A stretch of DNA of 64,000 nucleotides, taken from positions 62,001 through 126,000 of the forward strand of contig JADLZK010001190.1 of NCBI GenBank assembly GCA_015847255.1, read 5' to 3'. The translations under genes were made by a program, and so were the position numbers. Positions 24,838-35,270 of this stretch are shown one piece after another. Source of the DNA: Hyparrhenia diplandra (Eukaryota; Streptophyta; Magnoliopsida; Poales; Poaceae). How positions within the stretch are numbered: position 1 is the first letter of the stretch; each line of letters opens with the position of its first letter. The notes beneath the pieces were generated by a model. It was not told the DNA's origin and searched no databases. It was given only the letters and a program-made list of their open reading frames with translations.

Positions 24838-25094
24838 CGTCGTGGTCCAATACCACCCGTCACGGTAATGTCTAGCTAATGCGTGCTCGAATGGCTTAGC
24901 TCTAGAGACAATGACACAAGGTTTATACTGGTTCGGAGCGAAATCAAGCTCCTAGTCCGGTGTGATCACTATCCGAGCTCAAATGCTCATACCGGGGTGC
25001 GTACAAGCGGATCGAGAGAGGGATCGGGCTCACAAGTCTACGGGATTGAGGCAAGTGCCAATATCGAGTGGGATGGGTGCGAGAGGAAGTAGGA
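24838..25094 (-). repeat. Gypsy-1 5' LTR fragment (U5 part)
   Basis: About 257 bp matching 1559-1805 in the same orientation. The rest of the expected LTR is missing: at about 25095 the sequence turns round into an inverted copy of the same LTR end. Confidence 0.85.
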
Positions 25095-25367
25095 AGCATT
25101 AGCCCTCACTAACCTTCACCACTCCCTCACGCACCATCCCACTCGATATTGGCACTTGCCTCAATCCCGAGACTTGGGAGCCCGATCCCTCTCGATCCGC
25201 TTGTACGCACCCGGTATGAGCATTTGAGCTCGGATAGTGATCACTTTGGACTGGAGCTTTGATTTCGCCCGAACCAGTATAAACTTTATGTCATTGTCTC
25301 TAGAGCTAAGCCATTCGGCGCACGCATTAGCCAGACATTACTGTGACGGTGGTATTAGACCACGACA
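25095..25367 (+). repeat. Inverted Gypsy-1 LTR fragment
   Basis: About 273 bp that is the reverse complement of 1559 to about 1855. Together with 24838-25094 it forms an inverted repeat with about 250-bp arms and a loop of roughly 35 bp. It ends CCACGACA directly at the AGTAA target duplication, so this inverted piece is the actual right terminus of the inserted element. Confidence 0.85.
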
Positions 25368-25372
25368 AGTAA

Positions 25373-25907
25373 TCTATAGTGTAGACTTGGTCTAAGGTTG
25401 CACCCAATCCCATGGTTAGTTGTGGTAGCCCCAGGGGTGACACTCTCGTTAGGCCTTTGTATTCCACCACGTTCGGGTTGGTGTTTCATAGAGCTTTTTG
25501 GCGCCTTCCTAAGCACTTCTTCCTAGTCTATTCGAGAACCAGGAAAGGTACCGTTGCTCCAAAGTGCATTAGTATGGTCGCTATCATAGAACCTAAGTAA
25601 TAGAGAAGTACATAGGAACCTTGATTTCTCCCTTTGACCTCTTGATTAGTTTAGTTATTTTTTTTATACTCTAAGGTATATTTTATGTTTTGTTATTTAC
25701 GTACTCTTTAACAATTATCTCCTCACTTTAGTCTAGTGGTTTGCTAAGTCAGTAGATGCATGATTGTGATTTATTAGATTCTTTAGCCAAAGCTTCTCTG
25801 TGGATACGATACTCTAGAATACTCATCCTAGGGAAAAGCTACAATGGTAAATGTTCAGGCGCTGCGAGAATCCTTCATATTATTTTAGCACTTAACAAAT
25901 GCCAACA
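25373..25907 (+). mobile_element. Solo LTR of element B, right part
   Basis: Continues the LTR cut at 1558 and ends 'ttaacaaatgccaaca', the LTR tip seen at 1975 and 8464 in reverse complement. A small deletion relative to element A is present near 25375-25400. Confidence 0.8.
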
Positions 25908-26440
25908 GGCCCCATTTGGAGCCACCGCCCGGCCGGCACGACGTCGCCGCAGCCCCTCCCTGACACACTAGCCGTCGCCGTCGAAACCGCACCGGCCGCC
26001 GTCCGCGCCGGCCATGGTGGGAGCCTTGACGCGACCCCGGCCGCCAGACCGCCACCGCCATCGCGCCACCTTTCGCGGATCCGGTCGACGGAGGATGGGA
26101 TCCGGCGGGGCGGCGGATCCCGATGTAGAGGACCGGATCGGGTCGCCGCGCACCGTCCCTTTGCCAAGGTTGTCGTCGAACATTCTCCCCCGCACGGGCG
26201 CCCGCCTTTGCCGAGAGGGCCTCCCCCGCAACCATCCCGGAGGCCGCGTGGGGCTCCGGCCGCCTCCAGCGGCAGCGAGGGAAGCATGGGGAGGTTGGAA
26301 GTTGAACGGCGGCGCCCAGGGTTTCGCCCCGTGCCTCCCGTGCGGCAGCGGCGCGGGGTCCTTCGATGTTTGCCGCTTGCTATCCACGTGTAACTTGACA
26401 ACGATGATTGTGTGCCTCTGCCGGGTCCGGATAATCCTCT
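25908..26440. repeat. GC-rich repeat-like sequence, right arm of the nest
   Basis: Pro/Arg/Ala-rich frames on both strands with no recognisable domain. Composition matches 1-677, of which it is the likely continuation after removal of the nested elements. The longest frames (163 codons +, 227 codons -) overlap each other and carry no known motif. Confidence 0.4.
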
Positions 26441-26491
26441 CATGCAAGTAATAGTTTTGGTTAGCATCGGGAGGTAGTAGGGACTGAATAA

Positions 26492-26736
26492 GGCGGTGTT
26501 TAGTTGTTGTACAAGAAACCAAAAAGTGCTACGATTACCTATCACATCAAATCTTTTAACGCATGCATGATGCATTAAATTTAGTTAAATGAAAAACTAA
26601 TTACACGTTTAGCTGAAAAGTACGAGGATTTAATCTTTTGAGCCTAATTACTTTATGGTGGGACAATAATTACCAAATACAAACGAAAAGTGCTACTGAG
26701 TACCGAACCCAAAATATTTCACCAACTAAACACCCC
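26492..26736. mobile_element. Tourist-like MITE (PIF/Harbinger type)
   Basis: 245-bp element with terminal inverted repeats GGCGGTGTTTAGTTG and, reversed, GGGGTGTTTAGTTG. It is flanked by TAA at 26489-26491 and 26737-26739, the 3-bp target typical of Tourist elements. Non-coding. Confidence 0.8.
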
Positions 26737-26739
26737 TAA

Positions 26740-28740
26740 TCCTCTCATGTATGGTTGTCAGCCTCTACGGTCTGAATCCATGAGACTGGTATTATTGCTG
26801 GCAGTTAATTGGGTGGGTAGAAAAATGTTGTTATCGGCCAGCTGCAGGTCACAACACACAGTGTGTGGAGCGCGACTGGTGTTGTGTCTGCAACCCTACT
26901 CTCTCTCTATCTCCCTTGCAACACACAGCTAGCTGATTGCTTGCTTGCAAGCTGTACGTTCTTGATCGCGTTGGCATTGACTATCCGCTTATGTTTACGT
27001 TTCTTTATTTACTTCCTTTATACATCCTAATTATAAAAAATTCCCTCCTTTACACCACTTTCTCCCGCACTAATCCTTCTTTTACATTTCTACTCTATAC
27101 TAACTACCATTAGTGAAGTCCACTTACAATTTTATATAAATATATCCATATGAGATCCTAATTTTGAAGGATTTATTGAAACAAATTCAATGGTGTAATC
27201 GAAATTTAATTTGGTTTTTATTTGTGAGTTATAACATTTTCTAGGTAGTTAAAATAGTGGGATCCATCATTTATTCTCTCAGTTTGGCCGTGTGTGGTCA
27301 CACAGAGGAGGTTTTTTTTGTGTTTATTACCGCAGAGGCCGGAATATAATTCCGTTATCTAAAAAAATCATTTATTCTCTCACCATTATCGTCTCACTCT
27401 CTCTCTCTCTCGCCCACACAATGGAATTCCGGTACAGGTGCTAGATCCCGGTATTCTTCCAGGGGATGCGTTCCAGGATGGGATACGGTAGCCCGCTACA
27501 GGCTGCTATTCCGGTATATTGTCTACCTGGAGCTGAGTTGGAGCCATGGCGTGTGGGTTACCGGACCCGGTGCAGATAGTCTAAACGTAATTCTTGGCAT
27601 ACCATTGGAGCAGAGATGGAGAAATGATGCTCGTGCATAATTCTACAATTTATTTAATTATATATATCGTACGGTAAATGCTCATTTTTTCTCACGCCTG
27701 CTCTCTTAGTCTTATTGAATGAAGATCAATTGACGCTAGAGTACAGTACTAATGTTGCGAGGTCAGCGAAGGTAGAGGATGTTTCTTCTATTGACTAATA
27801 AACTGAAGACAGAAGCGATAAGTACGTGTTCTGCTGACTGAAGCTGAGAGTGTGCGGGTGTCATGGTAGAAGACGGCTCGCCGGCGAAAAGAAATTGGGC
27901 ATGCGATGCCACATATGGTTGGCTAGGCCTGTAAAATGACCAGCGCACACTCGTCGTGAACTCGTGATCTCATCTGCGTCACGGACACGCGAGTGGCACC
28001 CCTGGACTTTGGTGATCGGTCCAAGGACACAGTGAGATAGATGGAGACACGACAGTGAGATCAACAAGGACGTTGTGAGCAGGACAGACCGACGACAGCG
28101 GCAAAGCAATCATGGAGTCAGGGCCATGGTTGTTGTTGTTCGCTGCATGCACATCAACAAGTTCGCCATGTCTTGATTGTTGTTGGGGCCACGACCACGA
28201 CCACACTTACTGCGAATTCATGATTACTAGTAGTACCACACTGGGAATTCATGATTACTAGTACAGCAACCGTGCGGTTGCCACGATTTCATCTAAAAAT
28301 ACACATAACAACATCCAACGATAAGATTTTTTTTCATAGTGCTTGTCCATAGTGCATAACAACATCCAACAACAAGAAATTAAATGCACTTAACAATATC
28401 CAAGGAATGTGATAACAACATTCATGCATAACAAAACATAAAAGACGTGTCTCACAAAACATTTAGATCTCTGTTTGGTTTTGCAAATTCAGGATTATAT
28501 AAATATATATCCCTGTTTGGTTTGCGCAGTAAAATTTACTGCACAATATAACAACTTTCGTCTTATTTGGCAAAAAGTGTCGAATCATCGACTAATTGCT
28601 CTTGGTTTCATCTCGTGAATTCCACTTAATATGTGCAATTAGTTTTGTAAATGCTCTACATTTAATTCACCATGCATGTGCTGCAACATGTTATGTGACC
28701 CACGATAAAATTTACGGCACCAAACTATATTACAACATCA
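26740..28740. other. Intergenic sequence without a gene
   Basis: AT-rich to mixed sequence. Both strands have only short frames with no domain. A short repeat lies at 28213-28262. I see nothing else I can name. Confidence 0.6.
28213..28262. repeat. Short direct repeat
   Basis: 'gaattcatgattactagta' occurs twice, at about 28213 and 28243, separated by 11 bp. Confidence 0.9.
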
Positions 28741-28744
28741 CATA

Positions 28745-29400
28745 TGAGAGGTGGACTACAGAACCCCTAACCTATAAAATAGTCACCCTCTGAATTTTTC
28801 CAAAACCGATCAAATTACCTCTAAAAGCAGTTTTGAAAAATCATAGTAAATCATAGAAAAAATCATAAAATAGAAAAATCTAATTGTGTTAGACTCTAGA
28901 TAAGTAGATCTACACAGTGAATATAATATGATATGCTCTATTACATTTTTATAGCTATGAAGAACAACATAGATATAAAGCTACAACAAAAATAATGAAC
29001 TAAAACATACCATATTATATGTTCAGTGTGTAGATCTATTCATCTGAGTCCAACACAATTGGATTTTCCATTTTATGATTTTTTCTATAATTTACTATGA
29101 TTTTTCAAAAAATAATTTAGGGGTAATTCGACAGTTTTTAGAAAATTTCTGGGATAATAATAGACTGTTTCATAGGTTAGAGACTTATGCAATCAACCTC
29201 CTATAAGTGGGGTGTAATATAGAATTTTTTTCTAAGTAAATATGATTTTTCTATGATTTACTGTGATTTTTTAAAAATAATTAAGGGAGTAATTCCACCA
29301 GTTTTTGGACAGTTCTGGATAATGTAGACTGTTTCATTGGTTAGGGGCTTATACAGTCTGCCTCCTATAAGTGGGGGTGTAATATAGACTTTTTTTTTCT
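28745..29400. repeat. Foldback element with extra third arm
   Basis: 28745-29225 is a large imperfect inverted repeat centred near 28965; both arms contain 'gtagatct', 'atcataaaat' and 'tataggttag' type blocks. A third copy of the distal right arm follows directly at 29230-29400. The inner arms (for example 'taagtagatct' and 'catattatatgttca') match the foldback element at 42196-42944, so both belong to one non-coding family. Confidence 0.75.
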
Positions 29401-29604
29401 AAGTAAATACTCTATTGTGCACACAATGCCTTAACATATATCCGTCGCATCTGCTGCACAAAGGCTCAAGGCAGGCTCCCTGCGGTGCACTGCACCAGAA
29501 CCAGGTGCAGCTAGCCGATGACAACAACCTTACTGTATTATCGTACAATTGGGAGTACGGAGGCCTGGTTTAGTTCAAAAATTTCCTAGAAATGTTTAAG
29601 ATTT

Positions 29605-30435
29605 GAGTTAAATGCACCGTAGCACCTTAAACTTGTCATGGTATGCCATCTAGGCCTATCATCTTGCAAAACGCACATCTGGCACCTTAAACTTGTCATG
29701 GTGTGCCATCTGGGTCCATCATCTTGCAAAACGCACATCTGACACCTTAAACTTGTCATGGTGTGCCATCTGGGTCCATCATCTTGCAAAACGCACATCG
29801 ACACCTTAAACAACTATGCCGATTACTCGTGAAATAAACAACTAAGGTTGTGCACTCCGGATAGAGTACGCACGCAGTCAAGCGCGTCCTCTGCGGTGCT
29901 TCCTGGGATGGAGCGACCGCTCGACGTCCGGGAACAGCCGTCTCGTAACCTCCTTGTGCGAAGGTTCAAGGTTGTCGCCGAACAGATTCTCGTATGCTTG
30001 TTTTCCCTCCTCCGTCAGCGTGCGTTTGATGAACCCCATGCGTTGCATTACAAAGGATCTCTCCGCGTTTGGCGACCGGTACCTTGGTGAGTGGCTGCGC
30101 GGCGATCCGCCCGCTCCGCAGTGGCAACTTGGCCGATGAGGAGTCTTGTGCCTTGTAATATAGCAGTGGAGATGTCGCTTTCTTGAGGACCCGTCCAAAT
30201 AAGCGCTTAATCCGCCCCATCGGTGAGGAGGGCTGCTCGGATGTGCGTTTTACAAGATGATGGACCCGGATGGCACACCATGACAAGTTTAAGGTGCCGA
30301 TGTGTGTTTTGCAAGATGATGGACCTAGATGACACATTATGACAAGTTTAAGTTGTCGGATGTGTGCGTTTTGCAAGATGATGGACCCGGATGGCAAACC
30401 ACGACAAGTTTAAGGTGCTACAGTGCATTTAACCC
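29605..30435. mobile_element. Mutator-like element with tandem-repeat ends
   Basis: 831-bp element flanked by the perfect 9-bp duplication TTAAGATTT (29596-29604 and 30436-30444), diagnostic of Mutator-like transposons. Terminal inverted repeats start GAGTTAAATGCAC and GGGTTAAATGCAC. Each end is extended by three tandem units of about 60 bp ('cttaaacttgtcatggtgtgcc' core with 'atcttgcaaaacgcacat'), in inverse orientation at the two ends. The interior carries a captured coding-like fragment on the - strand. No transposase, so non-autonomous (Pack-MULE-like). Confidence 0.85.
29880..30230 (-). pseudogene. Captured coding fragment inside the MULE
   Basis: The - strand reads 'GRIAAQPLTKVPVAKRGEIL' and, after a frameshift, 'VMQRMGFIKRTLTEEGKQAY' then 'FGDNLEPSHKEVTRRLFP'. 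The pattern 'R(S/I)xRIAAQPL..P.AKRGE..' recurs in many unnamed grass proteins that I associate with retrotransposons; the exact source is unknown to me. It is too short and broken to function alone. Confidence 0.5.
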
Positions 30436-30625
30436 TTAAGATTTCTAGTTACATCGAATCTTTGAACATGCATGGAGCATTAAATATAAATAAAAAATAA
30501 AATTAATTACACATTTTAGCGATAAATCATGAGATAAATCATTTAAGCTTAGGTCTATGATTGTAATCGTTAAATGACAACAAAAATTTTATAGTAGCGT
30601 TTTTAAAAATTTTCACGAACTAGTG

Positions 30626-30815
30626 TTTAGTTGGTGAAATATTTTGGGTTGGTCCTCTTGTAGCATTTTTCGTTTGTATTTGATAATTATTGTCCTATCA
30701 TGAACTAACTAGGCCGTAAGATTCGTCTCGTACTTTTCAGTCAAACTGTGTCATTTATTTTTTATTTACCTATATTTAATGCTCCATACATGCTAAAAAA
30801 GATTTGATGTGAGCA
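30626..30815. mobile_element. Truncated Tourist-like MITE
   Basis: 'gtgtttagttggtgaaatattttgggtt' and the following 180 bp are a reverse-complement relative of the MITE at 26492-26736. The other terminal repeat is missing. Confidence 0.65.
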
Positions 30816-31033
30816 AGCTTTTAATGTACCAATGTACCTGGTCCATGGCACAACCACCACCAAATAACGTGACCAGCAGTGTAGCAGGCTTTCAATGAAC
30901 CTGGTCGGCCATCTAACGTGACCAATAACAGAGGCTTTCATACCACGCACCGGACCGACGCTCTGCAGGACAACGCTGCCAAGCCAGATTGGCTGGGGAC
31001 ATGAGCCAACCAAAAATGCTCTAAATCACCGAG

Positions 31034-31627
31034 TGTCGATTCGGCTGGATTGAGCCGGAATTGACACGTGTTCGTCGACCGTTGAAGCTTGAGAAGAAGG
31101 CGCACGGGCTGCAGTCTCTCGCCGTCAGCGACGAAAGCAGCACGAGCAACGAGATGGAGGGGAGGAGCCGTCGTCGGGAGGGGGGCCGGCGGCAAAGGCC
31201 GGCGGTATGCGAGCAGGGGCAGGGCGGTGGAGGCCAAGAGCCGGAGAGCGAAAGATATTTTTTATTTGCTTGCTTATCCCCTAGAGACATGCCTCTTGCT
31301 TATATAGCCCGACCAGTGGGACTTGTAATATAAGCAATCTCTATAAGGTTTCCTTATACGATTGGAATACCTTTTACAAGCTTTCCTATTTATTTATTTT
31401 CTAATAAGAGTCTCCCTTATAGATGAGATAGTTCCACGCACACCAAAAATTACCTAAGATAATCCTAACTTGAAGACAAGTAGACTCGGACTCGTGACGG
31501 GAGAGGCGGCGGCGGCGGCGCAGGGGCGCCGGCCCCCCCGCTGCACACGCCTGGCCCCCTTCTCGGGCGGTGGCCGCCGCGTCAGGCCCAATTAGCCCGC
31601 CCGGGTGGCCCAGTCTGGATCATGACA
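31034..31627 (-). repeat. 3' LTR of the gag-only element
   Basis: Shares with 33616-34225 a TATA-like 'cttatatagcccga' and the block 'ggtttccttatacgattgg'. The LTRs differ by several indels and substitutions, so this insertion is older than element A. Confidence 0.85.
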
Positions 31628-32352
31628 TTTCCCCACCGTTCGACGAGGCGGTGCGTCCCATCGCGCCCAACCCACCAGGTGGTGGCGAAGGGCACGCTGA
31701 TCGGGAAGTCACCACTCCCGCCCGAGTAGAAGACGAGAGGGCCGCTCTTGTCGCGTTCGTCGTTGCGGATGCGTCCGGCGTCCTTGTCGGTGAAGGAGAA
31801 GTCGAGGTGGAGAGCACCGGTAAATGCTGAACTTGAAGCTCGGGGCCGCACGAAGGGACGTTCCGCCCATGCACGACGCATGACGGAGGCGCCGAGAGTG
31901 CCCGACACTCGATCATCTAGCGAAGTCGGAGGAGGCGACGTGTAGGTGTTGGTCGTCTAAGACTGTCACCTTAGCGTGGAGCCGCCAAGCAATAGACATG
32001 TCGGGCGGCGAGGCGGCGATGAGGTGAAGTCGAGGAGGCAGCCATAGAGGAGGTCGCTGGGCGTCTCGACTGTCGTCCCAAGCCGCATCTCCTTTGTCCC
32101 ACGGTTCGCCCGACCGCGGACGTTGCCGATCACGGAGGAAGAAGACGTCGCCGTTGTTGTCGAAGAGGATGACGGTGGCGCCTTCGACCCCGTGTCCGGT
32201 CGCTGGAGAAGGACGCTCACCGGAACGCCCGATCTTGCCCGGGGATGGTTGGGGAGGTGGAAGCCTTTGCTATGCCATGTAGCGGGACGTTCTCCCCAGC
32301 CAGGAAGTCCCGAGAAGCTCGCCGGCGGGGATGTAGTAGCGGTGGAAGTACC

Positions 32353-33590
32353 TCACAATGCCATAGTGGAGGCTCCACTCTGGCGGCCAGAGTCTCTCGC
32401 AACTCGATGGCGTTGGTGATGATCCCGCTCCTTGTTGGTCGTTGTGGCCAGGTGCGGCTCCGTGATCATGTCGTTCGCCGTCGGGCCGTCGATGTCGTCC
32501 ATAGCAACAGCGAGACGCTGCTGGCCTGGTACGCGGTCAACGGGGGGCGGCCATGATGTTGTCGTCGATGTTGCCGGTGTAGCCGTGGAGGCCGGCTTTG
32601 CTAAGCGCCGTTCGCCGGCGCCCCGTCGCCGTCGTCCGGTTCGTCGTCGTTTGTAGCGGCGGGCGAGGTCGATGGCCTCCTCCATTGAGCGGGGCTCGAA
32701 CCACTCGAAGTGCCGTCGTCGCGGCGAGGTGCGCAAGCCTTCGATGAAAAGGGCGATGCGGTGGCGCTGTCCCTCAAAATCCATGCGCGAGGCATGGGCA
32801 CGGAAGGCGTCGATGTAGTCGCCCGCCTTGCCCCCCCGAGGGAGCGGCGCGTATGCCGCCATGGCGTCGAGGTGTCGGGGTGGTCGAAGTGATGTCGCTT
32901 GGGCCGCGAACTCGTCCCACTCGGCGGGACTTCTTCTTGGGCGGTCGATGTACGGGGCATCGCGCAAAGACAGGGTGAGGTCGAAGAAGAGCTCCTCTTG
33001 CGAATCCGGAGGTCGGGGTCGTCGGTGCCGTCGAACTCCCCGGACTTGCGCGCGCGGCGTGGTGGGGAGGGTGTCTTTGCCGTGGGTGGCAACACGGTCT
33101 TTGGGCGCCCGGTGGCGCTGATCGAGCACGGGGGCGCCCGGGTGGCGCATGGGTAGGGGCGAGGGCGCCCGCGGGTGACGCCATCTCGCCGGGAGAGTCC
33201 TGGCGTTGTCGCGGGTGTCGGAGGAGAGGGAGAGGGCAGCCGGTGTCTGCGGTGTCGTCGAGGATGCGTCGATGATGGCGGTCGCGCCACGGAACAACGT
33301 CATCTTCCTCCCTCGAGCCTGGAGGATGGCGTGGTCGGGCCGGCGCCGAGGTCCGTGGGCGGGGAGGGGGGCGCGGGGGCGCTGGGGCCGCCGTGCCGGC
33401 GGCGGCGGCGCCGCGATCCTCCGGCCTTGGTCGCCGTGGTAGCGGGGTCCTCGAGGCGATGCAGGCGTACTCCATCTTGCGAAAGATGAGCCTCCATGTC
33501 GTCCGGCGGGCTGATCCGGCGCAGATTGACGTCGAGGAGGGCCCCGGCGCGCGCGGTGAACTCCTTCATCTCGGAAGCCATGGGTGGGGA
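32353..33590 (-). pseudogene. gag-like ORF of the small LTR element
   Basis: From about 33580 on the - strand the frame starts 'MASEMKEFTARAGALLDVNL' and continues, after shifts, through 'EFDGTDDPD' to 'GDYIDAFRAHASRMDFEGQR' and 'IALFIEGL', ending 'MEEAIDLARRYKRRR'. The order (DGTDDP, then F..GL, then ..A..LAR.YE.R) follows gag of chromovirus-type Ty3/gypsy elements. At least two frameshifts interrupt it. No protease or polymerase follows before the 3' LTR. Confidence 0.7.
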
Positions 33591-33615
33591 ATCGTCCCGG
33601 TCTCCGGATACCGGT

Positions 33616-34225
33616 TGTCGATTCCGGCCAGATTGGGCGGAATTGACACGTGTTCGTCGACCGTTGAAGCTCAAGAAGGCGTATGGGGCTGCGATCTCGC
33701 CGTCGGCGACAGCGGCGACGAGCAGCGAGATGGAGGAGGAGCCGTCGGGAGGGGGCGGCGGCCGGGGCGGCGGCGCGGCGGCGGGCGACGGCGGCGGCGC
33801 GGGTGCGAAGGCGGGCGGGGGCGGGCGGGTGGAGGCCAAGACCTGAGAGAGAAAGATATTTTTATTTGCTTGTTTATCCCCTAGAGATTACATGCCCGTT
33901 GCTTATATAGCCCGACTAGTGGGACTTGTAATCTATAAGCAATCTCTATAAGGTTTCCTTATACGATTGGAATACCTTTTACAAGCTTTCCTATTTATTT
34001 ATTTCCTAATAAGGGACTTCCTTATAGATGAGATAGCCCCTTGCACACCAAAAATTATCTAAGATAATCCTAACTTGAAGACGGTAGACTCGGACTCAGA
34101 CGAGGAGGCGGGCGGCGCGGCAGGGGCGCCGGCCCCGCCCTGCGCGCGCCCTGGCCCCCTTCGGGCCGGTGGCGTCGCGTCGGGCCCAATTAGCCGTCCG
34201 GCTGACCCAATTCTGGATCATGACA
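33616..34225 (-). repeat. 5' LTR of the gag-only element
   Basis: 610-bp LTR next to the PBS, ending at the CCGAG duplication. Confidence 0.85.
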
Positions 34226-34239
34226 CCGAGGCCATCTTT

Positions 34240-34477
34240 AGGCCGTAGTTCACCTCAACGTTCCACATTTTTACACTTTCTTCGTCGTATCGATTTTTAG
34301 ACACATAAATAAAGCAGTAAATATAGATAAAGAAAAAAAACTAATTTACACGTTTTGTTGTAAATCACAAGACTAATCTTTTAAGCCTAGTTAATCTATG
34401 ATTGAAAAATATTTATCACAAATAAACGAAATTCGAAGTTGTAAAATTTCTAACCACGGAGGGAACTAAACAAGGCC
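34240..34477. mobile_element. MITE of the 'GAACTAAACAAGGCC' family
   Basis: Left 'aggccgtagttcacctc' and right 'gggaactaaacaaggcct' form imperfect terminal inverted repeats around an AT-rich interior with 'aatcttttaagcctagtta', as in other grass MITEs of this type. A partial second copy follows to about 34690. Confidence 0.6.
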
Positions 34478-34689
34478 TTAGTTCACCCCAAATGTTAGAA
34501 TTTTTTCTCAATCTTTGGCTGCTTGAGTATTAAATGTACGTAAAAAAACTAATTGTACAATTTAGTTGTAAATCACGAGACATATCTTTTTGAGCCCAGT
34601 TAGTCCATTATTGACACTAATTGCCAAATGCAAACGAAACACTACAAATTCAAAATTTTTCAACTTCTAGATCTCAAACAACCTAAACT

Positions 34690-35270
34690 AAAGTTATAGA
34701 TCTCAAAAAGTTATGAAACTTTTATAGTTGATAACTTTTTCATTTGAATTAATTTACCGCCTCAAAATGTAATTTCCAACTATTTTTTTGTCGAAAGTGC
34801 TAGAAAAGCGGCGTTCCGTCGAAATGCCGAAAACAGCACTCGACAAAAATATTTTGATATTTTGAAAGTACCTCGGATGAAAAACACCCTAAACGAAAGT
34901 TGTAGATATCAAAAAGTTATGGAACTTGTAGTTAACAACTTTTTCATTTGAATTTGTTTAGGTGCTTAAACAAGCAATTTACACTCGGTTTGGTATAATT
35001 ATTTGTGGAACTAAAACGACAACGAGACACATGTGGTGTGTAGTGCAGGTGGTAGAGGACGAGCCGCGCGAGCTGAAGGTCATTAGATTTAAATAATTTT
35101 TTTTTTGCTCTTTATTTTCGTTTTTATCTTTTTATTTTGCGGCGTTGTTCGTTTGCCCGAGTGCGGCACTCGGCAAAGAACGCTTTAATGTGAAGCTCTT
35201 TGCCGACGCCGCAAAAGGCTTTGCCTAGTGCAATTGCTTCTTTGCCATGTGCAATTGCACTCGGGAAAGC
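34690..35270. repeat. Degenerate CACTA-derived sequence
   Basis: Contains 'aaagttatagatctcaaaaagttat' repeats (34693 and 34900) and several 'gagtgcggcactcggcaaag' type motifs (35158-35270), the subterminal repeat of a widespread grass CACTA family. No complete ends. Confidence 0.55.

Larger units (their letters stand above)
1559..25367 (-). mobile_element. Gypsy-1: decayed Tat-lineage Ty3/gypsy retrotransposon
   Basis: The element is bounded by TGTCGTGG at the left and CCACGACA at the right, with the duplication AGTAA at 1554-1558 and 25368-25372. On the - strand the order is gag, protease, reverse transcriptase, RNase H, integrase, which is the Ty3/gypsy order. Polyprotein wording (for example 'NPVLVKKKNGKWRMCVDY' and an AYVDD box) is typical of the Tat lineage (RIRE2-like). 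All coding parts are broken by frameshifts. The left LTR is the 3' LTR and holds element A; the interior holds element C. The right end is abnormal, an inverted pair of LTR fragments. The element sits inside the solo LTR of element B. Confidence 0.85.
29560..30625. mobile_element. MITE ('GGCCTGGTTTAGTTC' family) interrupted by a MULE
   Basis: Left end 'ggcctggtttagttcaaaaattt' and right inner sequence 'aaaattttcacgaacta' are typical of an abundant grass MITE with 'gcatggagcattaaata' inside. The interior is split by the Mutator-like element at 29605-30435. The right tip is lost where another MITE joins at about 30626. Confidence 0.6.
31034..34225 (-). mobile_element. Small gag-only LTR retrotransposon
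   Basis: Two LTRs of about 594 and 610 bp (31034-31627 and 33616-34225; TGTCGATTC...GGATCATGACA) enclose a 1988-bp interior. The 5-bp duplication CCGAG lies at 31029-31033 and 34226-34230. On the - strand the PBS side is the right LTR ('GGTATCCGGAGACC', a decayed version of the initiator-Met type TGGTATCAGAGC), and a purine tract GGTGGGGAAA abuts the left LTR. The interior holds a gag-like ORF but is too short for pol, so the element is non-autonomous. Confidence 0.88.

Noticed and set aside
25899..26575. Frames of 164 and 227 codons in GC-rich sequence.
   Set aside because: Opposite-strand overlap, Arg/Pro/Gly-rich, no domain; typical of GC-rich repeat DNA.
28745..29400. Repeated blocks considered as a CRISPR-like array.
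   Set aside because: The repeats are arms of an inverted repeat and a duplicated arm, not short direct repeats with unique spacers; the DNA is plant nuclear.
29605..29815. Three 60-bp units considered as a satellite array.
   Set aside because: They are mirrored at 30240-30430 and bounded by a 9-bp duplication, so they are the ends of a Mutator-like element.
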